DNA of 64,000 nucleotides, taken from positions 5,077,574-5,141,573 of the forward strand of contig OU452229.1 of the NCBI GenBank assembly GCA_911728455.2, given 5' to 3'. Below the pieces are notes generated by a model. That model had not been told where the DNA came from. It did not search any database and worked only from the letters and a program-made list of their open reading frames with translations. A program made the position numbers and the translations under genes. The DNA is from Marthasterias glacialis (taxonomy: Eukaryota; Echinodermata; Asteroidea; Forcipulatida; Asteriidae). Shown piece by piece: positions 35,715-48,990 of this stretch; positions within the stretch are counted from its first letter, which is position 1, and every line of letters begins with the position of its first letter.

Positions 35715-38344
35715 ATTGAAGTAATTATATCAATTCTCAAAAAATATTTTTGCACAGGTTGTTTTTCCGATTATTCTAAAACTGAATGGAAGAACTGAGT
35801 ATCCATTTCAAAGTATTTTTAGAACATCAACAAACAACAAATTGTAAGCCTACGAGGGATTCTTACTTTTTGATTCAAATTTTTTTTTTTGTGGAATTGA
35901 AAACTTGCATCTGCAAAATCTATTTTGTAAGAAATCGAGACAAAACAATAAGCACAAAATGCTTCGACAAAGCTTTTAGGTCAGAATTTGAAAACCAACA
36001 TGAAACCAAAATGAATTTTGTTTTGAAAATGCACACATTTAACAGTTTGAATTGACTTAGCATGCATTTCAAGGTGACCTTAATTTCTTAGTCTACACCT
36101 TACATCGAGTACTGACTTCATTTGGTTAACAAAGAAGAAATTTTGTCCTAAAAAAATGGCCAAGTTCTATGACTTGTTAAAATCAGCACGAGGGAAAAAA
36201 AAATTGAGAACGCCGCAAGCATCTTGAGAGGACAAACACCTTGCGTTCATCACACATATGGGCCAGGAGCTTCTTTCACGAGGCAGGCTTTGAATTCGAG
36301 ATGAATCACGAACGGAGTTTACGTCGATAGTAAAGTGATTAGAAGCATTTAGGAGCCCCGGACCCACTACCTATTTGCAGAATTGATGTAAGAAGACTAA
36401 ACTTGCAACGTGAGAATTCCCTCGTACACACAGTACGTTATGCTACATTATATGCACGGGGTTTATTTTACATTCTCAAATTGTGGGTAGCAGGTTGAAT
36501 CAATTCTAATAACTTTAGTGGCATTCAATAGGGTGGTGGAAAAACTGTAAATGCTAAACTACATGTAAATTGGAAAGGAGAGCTTCTGTTGATATATATG
36601 TCCCCAGGGTGCATTAAAGGGTCTGGTCTGGTCAATTGATGGCGCTTGTCTTAATGTTTATTTTTTGTTATATGTTTTTTTGCTTCCTTTTTTTCTTGTT
36701 TGAAGGGAAGACTAAAGAAAAACAAAAGCATCAATTTACTTCAGGTATTTATTTGTTTTATCTGTTGTTGGAAATACTTGAAACTTTAATAGATAATGTG
36801 TGAAAATGGGTTTTGTGAATTGGACCTGACTGAAAAGGCTAGATTCCAGGACATACATGTAATTCTAGCCACTGGCTGGTTTGTAGAAAAGAGTTTGATG
36901 GTTTGCAGCGCGACATTTTCTATAAAATTGTCACATTTAATCGTTATTTTAAAGAGTGAGTATTTGAAGCAGAGACATTCCTCAGAGTGGTTGGTTCCTA
37001 ATACAGTAATTCAACTTGACAGAAAAAAACAAGCTTTTAAACTTGTATTTGAAATTTTAAGTGGACAAAGTATACAGTGCGAAATAACACTTCATAAAAG
37101 TCAAACATTTTATCATTGTTCGGTTCTTGTATTTTTTTCCCCTCAATATTTCTTTAGGAACACTCTCAAATTTATACGGATGCTTAAACAATTTCCCAAC
37201 TGTGCTTTAACTGGGTATTTTATACTCAACACTGTGACATGTAAATTAAAATATATTGGTCGGGATGTTAATGACCCACTAACTTGAGAAATCTCCTTGC
37301 GTGAATAGCGCGCCATTGATCACTTCCTCTGTCCACACCACTCGCCATTCATAAAAAAAAAAAAACTAGTATTATTTTAGTATCCTAATATCATCCACAC
37401 CATTCCCAAACACACCATTAGGGAGACATTACCATCAAATATGCCCCCAATCTACATTGGACAACAAAAGGTAGTCTAAGATTTCTGGCGCTTCTGTTCT
37501 CAGCACCCGAAACCCAATGCCCGTCCAATTGCTGGACCTTTATCATTGATTTTTTTTCTTCTTCTTCTCCTGCTGCCAAGGCAGGTGGATGGGATGGGAA
37601 TTTTCACAAGTTGATACTGATCGTTCCGCAGGCACCTTAGGGTAGTAATCGGATCGGGAGCCAACAAGAAGAGGGGCCATGGCCAGGGATAAATTCACCC
37701 ATCCCACCATATCCTCCTCTTTTTCGTCTGGAAAAAGAAAATGCAACAAGATCCTTGCCCAGGTGGCAAAGTCTGTCGTCCCTGTTTATTCTGTTCCTGT
37801 AGGGATACCAATTAATTTATCATTAAGATTCCTGCGGAGGGAAAGACCGATAAAGATATTCATATTTTGCGCCTGAGTTGTGAAAAAAATAATGAGAAGG
37901 AGGAGGGAAAAAAAGGGGGGGGGGACACACGTGTGATCATCCAGCCTCAGCCATGAGGCGTTCTATTAGTGAAAAGTCAACCCTATATGCTGGAAGGTGG
38001 AAGTTGCAAATGATGCGTATTTCACACTGAAAACCCACCTCGGACACACTGGGGGGGAGTTCGTTGGCCTAGAGCTATGATGTATTTTAGCAGCAGCTCT
38101 CCTTGATGGATCTCCAATATGAGTGAGGAGTTGAGTGAAACATGAAGTTGGTTCCCATTCCCCGTTCATGCAAAGTAATGTGTGTAGGTGGGTTTTCCCC
38201 ACATCTTGGGAGGTTCTCCCACTTCTGAACTTGAACTGTCTTGATCACTTCATGGGATTCTTTGCCGTGAATCATTTCACCAGGCACACAAGCTAATAAC
38301 TATGAGAATTCCTTGGTTTCTGTATACATATACCATTGATATGT

Positions 38345-38513
38345 CAGGCCTGATTGCGTCGTTCTTGTAAAGGGAAAGGGCACCAAGGCATTTTCTTCTC
38401 GATTAAGGGCACCTCTATGAGGAAGTTATAAATTTCTATTGGAACATTTCGAGGGCACCAAGGCAATGACCAGGGGCAACGGAGGCAATTTCCTCCATGA
38501 AGTACCATGCCTG
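38345..38513 (-). mobile_element. CAGGCCTGAT MITE, full copy with 6-bp TSD
   Basis: Ends CAGGCCTGATTGCGTCGTTC and GAAGTACCATGCCTG are flanked by ATATGT on both sides (38339-38344 and 38514-38519). The 169-bp interior has the shared GGGCACCTCTATGAGGAAG and GGCACCAAGGCAATGACC blocks. Confidence 0.88.
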
Positions 38514-39263
38514 ATATGTACTTGTAATATTTGATGAATTGTAAAACTCGCTACATTTTTAGCCTTTCTCGGGTTGTGGTTGACAAATACATGTAACTTT
38601 ACAAATGTTTTAATACCAACGAAAACCTTCAAGAACACTTCAACCCAGAACAAAGAGAATGATGAATCCAGAACAAAGAGTCTTGTTTCGCAATCCCACG
38701 ATTCATTGGGGGGGGGGGGTTGTCAGTGAGGTCACGTACAGTGTGACCTCTGTTGACCTTAACATTTTCAAGCGTAAAGCCTCATCAACCCTTGTTGCCC
38801 TCCCAGAGCTAGAAAAAGCACCCCGGGCAAACATTCTAATGCGAAGGATGTATCACCAGTGTTTTTGGGTGGTATCGCTTTACATTGTAATGTAGCCTTG
38901 GTATGCATACAACATCATAGAGTTCGCTCTATTAAGAAAAAACATTGTCAACAATATCTATTACATGTAAGCCGCATACTCGACAAAAATATTTCAACAT
39001 TATTAACCAGTAATTTTTTAGATTTTCATTACTTAAGTTGATGACTGTTATGTTCCTCCTATTCGTTATCGGAGGTGATCTCATCCGGCGGAACTCCTTC
39101 AAACGGGTTGAAAAACTTAATGCAAATCGCAGACAATACATCTGCCTTTTGAGTTTACATTATCTGACATTACAAAGGGATTTAAAGTATATGAGACAAT
39201 TCTGCTGGAATGGGAGACTACAATGACCAAAACAGACCAGTCTGTCAGACGTTCTTAAAATCA

Positions 39264-39289
<26 letters not shown>
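39264..39289. repeat. Poly-T tract, 26 bases
   Basis: Simple homopolymer; its length may be inexact in the assembly. Confidence 0.9.
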
Positions 39290-39294
<5 letters not shown>

Positions 39295-40489
39295 AATTAA
39301 GTTGTAATTTAGCAGCAGATGATGAGTGAAACAGTTGTTTGGGAAATTTTGTCATGATGATTAGTGCAGATTATGTTCAATCAAATCGATGTGCCGTCTT
39401 ATCCAGATACTGTTTAATCCTAATGGATTATCCTGATTCTTTAAGACCTTGGGTGTGTGAATGTATAGGATGTTGTGGGCGCTAATGAAAGGATAACAAG
39501 GGAACATGCATTTCCTTATATGCACATCATGAAGGGGTCAATGTAGAGAGTACTGCTGTAGCCATGTTTAGGGTGGTGGCGGCTGGCTGTTGCCTGCTCA
39601 GCAGCGTCAAAATGTGTGGGGGAAAATTTGACATGAAGCAGATTTACAGAGTTTCAATAAATCAGGCAAGCATGCAGGTATGCAACATCAGCTGATTTTA
39701 ACTTGGCTGATTTCCTTTTTATTCTTTCCTCATTTTTTTTTTTTTTTGGGGGGGGCAAACTGCATTTACTTGCCATTCCATTCCTAGAAAAACTCCTTTG
39801 AATTATGGTTCAATTTGTATTTATTGTGAACAGCTTCTTTGGAAACAGTTTAAGGCTCAGGGTGCCAAAATAAGTTTTATTTTTCCTTTTACATTTTAAC
39901 ATGCACACAAAGTTATGCATAATACTGAAGAAGAAAAAAAAACATAATGTTGACAGCTTTCTCCATAACATTGCCTACAATTTACAGTCAGTTTCTAACT
40001 CAATAAGTATCCATTAAAAGAATTGACACCATACGGACAGCGTTTGAGGTCAAATTGGTTAAGATAATAAAAAATTTAATGAGTTTACTGACAGCCGTGT
40101 GACTCGGGCCGGAGATTCCGATATTGGAGAAGTGCGGTAGATGTGAAGATTGAGGCCTCGGGCAAAAGGAAAAATGGAGACTTTTTTTCTCCCTCTCCCT
40201 TTCTCCCTTCTCTGGAGTGCTGTGACATGTTCCTTCTGATTACCTGTACGCTATGAAAACAAATACTAAGGACAGAGGAGAAGGAGTCCATTTTGAGTAG
40301 ATGTCTCTACTGATCAGTACTGTATATATATATTCATTGAGCACCAGTGTCGTGATGTATTTGATGTGATTGTAATATATTTGTAAATAGTCAACATGTC
40401 ATTTGTTTTTAAAAGATTTTTTTTATATTCTGAGAAAAGTTTGTGTTTTTGAAGGTTTGGATCCTGGAAGATTGAGTAGAAAAGATAAC

Positions 40490-40560
40490 TTTGATTTGAT
40501 TTGATTTGAAATGGTTTATTCAATACAACAAAAATGTAATCACAGCTATTGAGGCCGAAT
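40490..40560 (-). mobile_element. Possible retroelement 3' tail ((AAATC)n type)
   Basis: On the minus strand GAATAAACCATTTCAAATC is followed by repeated AAATC units, a pattern seen at the 3' ends of non-LTR retroelements. No coding part is left here, so the call is tentative. Confidence 0.35.
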
Positions 40561-43500
40561 TAAAATGTTCAATCAATGTTACTGGAAAATAAATAAGATA
40601 ATAAAATACTTGGGGATAAAAAAAAAATTAAAAACGAAATGAAATGAAATTAAATTAAATTAGATAAAATTAAACTATTTTGTGTGTATATTTGATCAAA
40701 GTTCCAGTTGCTTGGGGGAATTGTGTCCTTGGGTTGGGAAACCAAAAATATAATTTTGATTATTTATTTTTTGACATATGCACACCAAGAAATGAAGTGA
40801 AAAATAAACAGGGTGCAGATTTTTGTATTCTTTTTTTTTTGCAGATTTTGTTTTTATTTGATTTGATAAAATATTTTAGTTAAGTCTTGCTTTCTGGTGC
40901 TCAAGTACAGTATAGTGTTCAAACATGCAGTCAGTCAGGAAACTTTTTAAAATTGTTTTCTGATTAACAGAAATGTCAGCAAAAATGAAAAATTTAATGC
41001 ATTGAATTTAAGATATGTGTGGTAGAAAATAAGCAATGTATTATCATACATGGGTTAATTATGCCACATGTTAAGATGAAGATTGTAATTGTAAATGAAG
41101 TCAACAGTAGAGATTAATCCTCACATTAGTCAGATTGTTCTTTGCTGCACTAATTAAGTTAACTCTCTGCTCTGAATATTAACTTTTCATCTTGGAATCA
41201 ATAAAGACTAATCACTAGAAAATAACGGGAGACAACCAGGAGCCTTCGGCCCGGTGTATTCAAATATAAATATCCTTGTCTGACTGAAGGTTTCCTGGAT
41301 CTGTATTGAATGGTGAATTTGGTCAAATATTGACTTTCCAATATCCACATCTCGTTGTGGACCGCAATATTTGAAAGAATCTTTATTGGATCGAGGTCAA
41401 TGGGTTTTAATCGACATTCTTTTGGAGAGCGTCGTTCTTTTTGTCATGAAAGCGAGAGCGAGAAAACAGTAGCTGAACATTGGTTTTTTTTATTGTCTCT
41501 CAGTGAAAAATGCCATCACAAGCAAACTGGAGGATGAGAAAGCGACATTAATTATGAAATGACAGAGTACATAGTTGTCAGTTGAATTCATTTCTTCCCA
41601 TACGTTTAAATACTAAACACTCTGCAGGCTCAATATGGGTCATTCTATAAACTTGGGGTCCAAAGTGTGACATTTTCCTGTCCCTGTTACCTTAAAATAT
41701 CTTTAAATTTGACTTCAAACTGTTTGATTTGTTCAGCATGTACTTTGCGTTAACACAATCACTCTTGGAGGTAGAAGGCACCAAAGAGTGTGCTGTAAAT
41801 GTATGAAATCTTGTGTCAGATGTAACAGGGACAACAATAAAAAACGGACCCCCAAATTTATAGAAAGAGCCATATACAATTATCAGAAACCAAATAAATA
41901 TTTTATCAGAGTAATGGAACCTTACATGTACATTTGCAGTGCTTCACATATTTCATTACTTTTTTTTTTAATCCATGTAAACACGTTAAGAGTCTAAGTT
42001 TGCATCCTTAACGAACATTTCATCATTTTTTTTATTTCCCTGAGAAAATACAAATACTTGTACGTGTAGCTGTTGCAAAGTGCTCACCATTTTTTCCAAC
42101 CATTTCTTTTTCCTGCACAAAGAACTCAGCTTAATGCATTATTTTTTTTCATAATTCTTATAAATATTAGCGTTAATGGAGCATCATGAATTCCTGCAAG
42201 ATGTGACAGTTGTATATATATATTTTTTATGATTACCTAAGACTTAGTTGCCCTTGAAACATGATCTAAAACTTGTGACAGTTCAAGTTCACTAAACATA
42301 CACTGTATACGCCACAGTCTGTGTACTCACAGTCTACATGTACCGCACAAATATTTACCGAACATGGAAATCCACCCTTCCCTTGAACATGAATATCATT
42401 TTCCAATTGCTGTTTTGAAAGAAGTAGGGTTTTTGCGTGTTGAACTTCATGTGTTTGCCCCACTGTAGCCCTGAACTATTGTTAGAATTTTCTCTTCAGA
42501 GTTCCAGCAATATTGTCAAAAGTAGGGTATATATTACCAGTGAGAAGTGTTGAGCAATCACCCACGGACCATATTAATCATGTCATATCAAGTTGACTGG
42601 CATTGTGTCTTGGCTGGAAACTCAGTTTGAAACTACTCTTTGTTAAGCTAAACAAATTGAATGCACGAAATCATATACACTGGAATACATGTGTAGTAAA
42701 TGAATGAAGCTGAAAATTGCCCTAGGGTGGAGAAACGAGAGGGGGGGGGGTAATGAGGAGGCGATCAGTTTTCAAGTGGTGGATAAGGATAATATTGTGG
42801 GGAGAAAATTTAGGTTTACCAAAAGAGATGATAAAGTTGGTCAGAATAGAATCATATTTCAAGAGAGCAGTTTAATTACTCTGTCAGAAGCAAAGCAAAC
42901 TTATGCCAAACATTTTAATTCATGCGTAAATTACATTATAAGGGAAACTGTCTCACAAATTGATGATATGTTAAAATTATTCGGATGGCATCAGTGCCTT
43001 TTTGACCAAATATAATAATGTGGAATTAATCTTGCCTAACCTTCTGATGATGTTGGGTATGGATTGTTAATTGTACAATCCAACCAGGGTGTTAGCATGG
43101 ACCTTCTACCGGGGCCATTTTGGTTGTGAAGGACAACTCCGGAGAGGTACAGATGTAATAAATTGACCTCTTACTGTGATTTATAATGTAAGTCTACCCT
43201 GGAGAAAGTCAGTCAATTCAGCCATAGACTTTTTGTTGTTGTTCGAGGATCTGTAGTTTTTCATTGTGTAGATTGCTTTGTTGTGAACAATCCAATCCAA
43301 ATTATTTAAATTTACGAATTTGAAGTCACGATGGCATAGTAGATGGTGTGTAATTGTAGGAGAACGGGCGCAGTAGAAACAAAACTTTCATCAGGGGCCC
43401 GTACTCATGCAATGTGAGTACAACTTGCGGAATTGATTTAAAATAGTCAACGGATAGGAAGTTGTGGTTTTGTGGACGACTCAAACTCTGCTTGCCAACA

Positions 43501-46330
43501 GTTCCACATGTGGATCCACCCTTCATACACATTACATGTATGCAACGCAGATGTTCTGCAGACTGAGCTGTGATCAGAGATGGTGAGGTCGGGGGTATTA
43601 TTTAGGAATATGAAACCTTCACGCTGGCCCAAATCCATGCTGGCCAAATCCAAGGCTAGTGTTGACCAGAGGTCAATGGTTCAGCAGCTCATTAATTCAC
43701 AAAACATGAAATGAAATACACCTGTTCAGTTGGTCGGTTCCCCCCAACCACAGACAGAGGGCAACACACATGAATCTGTTATATGGAGTAGTCAGAGTAC
43801 AAGACACCGGTGTTGACATTGCCCTTGTTGGGAATGGTATTTTACTCTGTGGGTGAGAACTGCCGTGGAGCAAGAGTTGAGCAGCGTTCTTGTTGTACTG
43901 AATTTCACACGGGGGGTGTACACGTAGAGGTAGAGGAGTGGGTCGTTGAATTCATGCATTTTTGACATCCAGGGCCACAATGGGAAGAGTCAGATCTGCT
44001 GCCAGGAGATTTTGAATATGAATAGGTATCGCTTTCAGTGGATGGAATCCCTGACTGGATTGCAGCCTTGCTGGCTACAAAGGGTGGAAAAAACCAAGGA
44101 GGGTATCATGTGAACTGTTTCCATCAGTGGAGACTGATGATGGCACTGAGTGTCTGCTTTGGGTTGTAAAATGGGACCGGGTCACAGGGTTCTACCAGTG
44201 TTTTAATTACACAAGTATTCAAGTCTATATCATCTACAGAATTCACTTCACTGTTATTTCTACACTTCTGCTGCTACTGCAGTACATGGTACATGTATGA
44301 TTGCCAACATTTAGGCTTCTATGTCTGTGTGTGCCCCCTGATAGGTGCTGACAGAAATCAAGAGCCTTTCTGTAGGCCCCCTTACAAATCCCTAGCATAA
44401 TCCAGTTTAATCCCCTCCGAGAATGCTGTTGTGTGGCCAAGGGGCCGTTTAAATCCCTTCTTAACCCGCACCCTTTACTTAAAATGATGTGGGTGCATGG
44501 AAGAACTAGTCTGAGTGGTTCAAGGTTTTGAGGTGCATGTAGAATACAGTATCTCAGTCAACGTAAAAAAAAAAGAAAGTCCACACGGTTGGGACTGGTG
44601 GGGAGAAGAATAAAAAATGTACTTTAATACGCATGGATGAGGAATATGGATTTATTTATTTGATGTCCAGGGACATTGACTAACTCTGGTGGAATTCACA
44701 TGTAAATACCAAATGCCGAACCCACCCCTTTTGTGAAGGACTTGTACAACAAAAGAAAAAGTGTCTTTTCATGGGATACAAATGGTGAATACCTGTCAAA
44801 TAGTGTGTGGTGGGGAGTGTCGTGAATTGAAGCTGATGGCTGTATTTTCCCCCGGCTGAAGTCAACTAACTACAAAGTCAGTTATGGCTGACTTGTACTA
44901 TGGACTAACTACAAGGGACCTTTTAAAGCTGTTCAATGTGGTTTATTGTGTCCAAGATAGTTGTTGAGAATTTATCGACTGATACTTCCCTCCAAGTTTT
45001 TTTTTTTTTATTTGGGGGGGGGGGTGGGGTATAAAATACCAGGCTTGCATTTACAGACATTGAAAAGTAAAACCACAACCCCCCCTTTTTTGCTGGTTTA
45101 TTTCTACTATTAATATTTGATCAAGCTCAAGAAGATTCTCAGAGTCTAACAGCTAGATTCCACATTTCACTGTACGTGGTATAACGCTTTCACATCACTC
45201 CCAGAAGTTTCTCAGCTGTGTTTCAACCCTTAATGTTGAGTTGGGAATAACGAGTGAAAAGTTGGTCCACTCCGTCCGGGCTCGTTAAGTATGCTTTCCC
45301 AATGAGATCTAATAACTCTTCAAACATGTGGACAGTTATTAGTTCAGTGAGAGTGCGATATCAATTAACAATGCTTGCTGAAATTTTTTTTTTTCTTCTT
45401 TTGTGGTATTCTTCACCCTGCAGCAGTGACTGATGTGAATGGTACAAAAATTAGAGATTGCATTCAAATCATGGAGATAGAAATATTACCTGAAAACCTG
45501 CCCCACTTCTGATAAAAAGTAAAGGAATTGTACATTGTGTGTATATACACACAATACAAATAAGCCTATTGACCTTACAGAACAAAAGGTTTCCATTGTG
45601 TTTACCCTTTATTGTCATCTTGACAATTATTCTGCATTGACTTGAAGGATGGACTCATTGTCACCATTGTCCTAGAGACCAGGCTACTCATTATACAGTC
45701 CGAAAGCCATGGTATGGGGTTGCCACAGGTCTTGGGCTTGTATTTGCTTTGGTATTTGGGGAATGCATTGTCAGTGTCATTGTAAATCTGTAGTGGCTGC
45801 GGGTCTTGTCCTTCGGGTGTTTGATGTGCTCTTTTGTCAACGCATTGTCAGGGTCATCTTCTAATTTCTTCCCATGATGGTCCGGACTTGATGATGCTTG
45901 GTAACGCTGTCCTTGTGGTGTCACTAGGTGACTAATATAAGTGTGTTCATGGTGACAACTGATTTGTTACTTTTCAGCTGGCCACATCACGTTGTTTCTT
46001 CATGCCTTATATAGAAACAAATCTAGTCACTTTAGACAATTACTGGCGTTATAGTTGAAATGAAGGCTTGCTTTGATGTGGTGTTGTAGTTGCTCTCCTC
46101 AGTGTTATTAAACTTAAACAATATTGATTGAAATTATAAGTCAAGTTGAAACAAAACAGAACTAAGGAAAATGTCAAAAGTCACTGTACCATACACAAAG
46201 TTCAAAAAGATGTTTTTTAAAAACAAATTTTGGAATACTACGTGCTTGTATTTATTCTTTTTACAGCATTTCCAAATAAATTATTCATATGTGACAGGGA
46301 ATGCATAAATGGTTGTAAAATTGCAATGTT

Positions 46331-46410
46331 CAGGCCTGGTTCTTCACAGAGGCACCTGAGTCAATTTGCCTCCATGCTCCTTGGTCATTGCCTTGATGCC
46401 CCTTGAAATG
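46331..46410 (+). mobile_element. CAGGCCTGAT MITE, outer copy, left part (interrupted by a nested copy)
   Basis: It starts CAGGCCTGGTTCTTCACAGA, runs to CCCCTTGAAATG, and is then cut by a second copy of the same family. Family sequence resumes about 46597 with GTTCCAAAGTAGAAATTTAC. Confidence 0.8.
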
Positions 46411-46590
46411 CAGGCCTGTGTGCTTCATTCTTCAAAGGGGCAAGGGCACTAAGGCATTTTCCTCCTTGGTAAAGGGCACCTCTATGAGGAAATTGTAAAT
46501 TTCTGTTGAAACATTTCAAGGCCACCAAGGCAATGACCAGGGGGCAACGGAGGCAATTGCCTCCATTGCCTTTGTGAAGTATCAGGCCCG
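46411..46590 (-). mobile_element. CAGGCCTGAT MITE, nested full copy
   Basis: A complete 180-bp copy from CAGGCCTGTGTGCTTCATTC to GAAGTATCAGGCCCG, inserted in opposite orientation inside the older copy 46331-46650. The flanks GAAATG and AAAAAA are only weakly alike, so any target duplication has decayed. Confidence 0.85.
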
Positions 46591-46596
46591 AAAAAA

Positions 46597-46650
46597 GTTC
46601 CAAAGTAGAAATTTACATTTTCCCACATGGAGATGCCATTTAATGTAGAA
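46597..46650 (+). mobile_element. CAGGCCTGAT MITE, outer copy, right part
   Basis: GTTCCAAAGTAGAAATTTAC and a diverged CACATGGAGATGCCATTT stretch continue the family consensus from 46410. The right terminus is not recognisable. Confidence 0.65.
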
Positions 46651-47166
46651 AAAACACATTACAAGAACAAATTATTCTAAGTTACTCAATAGCGTCAATC
46701 ATTAGAGCACTCAAGGTGTTGAGCAATATAGAGGCTGTCTCAATTCCGTTAATACAAATATAGGACACCCTCCTTAATCATCATACTTAACTTGCCTTGA
46801 TAAACTGTGATTTCAACTCTACTCCTTTTTCTATTGGAGACACATCAATCACCGTGAAACTTAGGCTCATGAAAGAAATTGGAAAACTTGATTGTAGAAC
46901 ATGACATTTTACTGTCTCTTAAGAGTAAGAAGTGTCTGATTTATCATTTTCAATTTAGAATGTACAAGTTGTATATGTCCGGATGATTTGCAGCTCTCCC
47001 GACAAGCTACACAAATGAATCGACTTAAAAAAAAAAGGAGATTGGGAAAAATGCAATTTGGTGTTTGGTCTTGCATACCTTGTGTGTGGCGGCAGTGTTT
47101 GATTTATTGGTCTGCTTTTAAAGTTTGTGATTGCAGAGAACACTCTTGTTGCATACTCACACCATG

Positions 47167-47280
47167 CTAAGGTGGTTTCCAAAGTGGCGGCTACGGCTAC
47201 GGCTACGGCTGTTGCTATGGACATCCTATACTCGAATTCACCAGCCATAGCCGCAGCCACCAAATCAGACACGGCCTTAG
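47167..47280. mobile_element. Small MITE with CTAAGG ends and CGGCTA repeats
   Basis: The left end CTAAGGTGGTTTCCAAAGTG and right end (reverse complement CTAAGGCCGTGTCTGATTTG) form inverted repeats. Arms then continue as GGCGGCTACGGCTACGGCTA against GCAGCCATAGCC-type sequence. 114 bp, no coding sequence. Confidence 0.65.
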
Positions 47281-47485
47281 ATTACATGAGAATGGAGCAA
47301 TGATGGTGCATTAAAGATGCATCGCCCGATTGATAGGGCAAATTAAGGTTTGAAAAAAAGAAAAAGGATTCAAACATTAGCTATTTTCCTGTAGATCAAA
47401 GAATTGAATAGAATAGAAGAGTGATAATTCAATGTAAAATGGTGTCCAACACTTGGAATACTTTGGTAGCATCACGGGAAGTGTA

Positions 47486-47665
47486 AAGCCCAGTTCATAC
47501 TTCATGTGAATGCAAATGCGAAGCGAATTTTGTCGCCGCAAATTCGCAACAAATGATTTTTCTCAAGTTGATATGCGCTCAACTCTTGCGAAACATTCAC
47601 TGTGACTGTAGAGTCATGTGATGTCAAAGTTCACTTCGCATTCGCAGGAAGTATGAAACAGGCTT
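47486..47665. mobile_element. MITE with AAGCCCAGTTCATACTTC ends
   Basis: The left arm AAGCCCAGTTCATACTTCAT with AATGCGAAGCGAA and the right arm (reverse complement AAGCCTGTTTCATACTTCCT with GAATGCGAAGTGAA) are imperfect inverted repeats. 180 bp, non-coding. Confidence 0.7.
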
Positions 47666-47749
47666 GAAGGGCTGTTGAGAACTGTTTGTAATGGGAAACG
47701 CTTTGTATGCCATTGGTGGCGTTATGCCTGTCACCTGAATTATACGCTG

Positions 47750-48275
47750 ATAACTATCAACTTGCCTCTTCATATTCCTCAAGCTGACTCTGTTCAGATT
47801 TTCAGAGGACTTTTAAAAACTCACCTGTTTCAATCTACCTTTTTGTAACTCTACTTTATGCTTTTGTTTGTTTTTATGTTCTGTGTTTTATTTCATTTCA
47901 TTCATTTCATTTATTAATTCTGGTTGTGAACCCCAAGGGCTCTCAGAAAAGCAAACTAAATCATTATACTAGCCAAGAACCCCACGGAGAGAAGATAAGG
48001 AAGGGAGTTTTAGGTGTGGGAGGAAAACCCCAGAGAAATATTCCAGGGAAAACCCACGCAGTCAGGTAGGGATTGAAAAGCCAATCCACCTACATGTAGT
48101 GCATGTGATTGACACCGTCATCACTATAATCTTAGTGCCCCCGGCGGGATTCGAACCGGGGTCCCAGAGGTGGAAGGCGAGGAAAAATACCACTACTCCT
48201 ACCTGACCACCCAAATTATGCGCAATATAAATGTCACGTATTATTATTATTATTTTTATTATTATCATTATTAAC
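47750..48275 (+). mobile_element. LINE 3' end (RT C-terminus and 3' UTR) interrupted by a SINE
   Basis: The frame 47759-47845 reads NLPLHIPQADSVQIFRGLLK then THLFQSTFL and a stop at 47846, a typical CR1/L2-like C-terminus (L-P...F+..LK+HLF). The 3' UTR is split by a family-1 SINE (47886-48212). It ends with GCGCAATATAAATGTCACG and a (TAT/ATT)n tail at about 48236-48275. The 5' part is missing, and the exact clade is not certain. Confidence 0.7.
47886..48212 (-). mobile_element. tRNA-derived SINE, family 1, copy 2 (inside a LINE 3' UTR)
   Basis: On the minus strand the head has an A-box-like region (AGGAGTAGTGGTA), the CCTTCCACCTCTGGGACCCC stretch, and the B box GGTTCGAATCC (about 48160-48150). 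The body TGGAATATTTCTCTGGGGTT and a (ATGAA)n-like tail follow near 47886-47910. Body and head both match copy 1 at 10618-10895, so the family is real and dispersed. Confidence 0.82.
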
Positions 48276-48415
48276 GTGCAAATCTTACTTGAATCAACAA
48301 TTACATGAGGGGAGGTGAACGTTATAATGCACTGTTGTCTCTTATGAGAAAATATCGGATAGTTACTCCAAATATATCAGTGGCAGTATGTCAAACATGT
48401 ATGTGCTGAATGTAT

Positions 48416-48618
48416 TGACCCAATTCACCTGACGCCGTCATCACAATAATCTCAGATGCGCCATTTTAGTAGTCAGTGTCCATGGGTGTTAGTCAGCGTA
48501 GTGCGCTTTTAAGACGACGTGGCGTCTACACCCTTACCATAATTTTTACATGCAATCTGACTCTCAAAATGGCCAGGGTGGCAGACAGTAGCCACGTGTG
48601 ACGGCGGTGGACGGGGTT
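48416..48618 (+). repeat. Dispersed repeat family W, copy 3
   Basis: It begins ATTGACCCAATTCACCTGAC, contains TCTCAAAATGGCCAGG, and ends in a GTGTGACGGCGGTGG-type sequence. Same block order as 10926-11142 and 19636-19852. Confidence 0.65.
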
Positions 48619-48733
48619 GATAATAGATGCATTTACAACCATACATGGAACATCCTGTGTACGTATAACGAGTAAAGCCACTAACAATCGTATGCAATAT
48701 CGTTGTACAGATCCCAAGTAGTCAGGCATAAGG

Positions 48734-48990
48734 GGGACAAGAAATTTCAGATTTTCGTCTAAATTTAGACGTTTTTATGTCTGCCATTTTGTGAGAAGTA
48801 GCCTGTATTTTTTCTTCAGATGTAAAGAAGTTGCCCTTTGATCCACTTCTCTAGCGCTGAGGATACTGTTCCCAAAAGCTTCTTTGAAATCGGTAACTCC
48901 GGGGGTTTCCAGAAGAGGGAAGTGTGTCCAGTTGAGGGAAGTGTCGTCATTTTAACATGTACCTCCTAATATTTGGAGCCAGGTTTTAGA
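48734..48990. repeat. Dispersed repeat family Z, copy 1
   Basis: It shares GCTGAGGATACTGTTCCCA, the nearby CTTTGAAATCGGTAACTCC stretch and a terminal ACCTCCTAATATTTGGAGCC with 54757-54982 in the same orientation. Non-coding, class unknown. Confidence 0.65.

Noticed and set aside
36796-37287. 163-codon open frame
   Set aside because: One of the longest unexplained frames, but no recognisable domain and AT-driven composition; likely chance.
42704-43015. 103-codon open frame with a charged protein
   Set aside because: No recognised domain, no splice signals of note and no supporting context.
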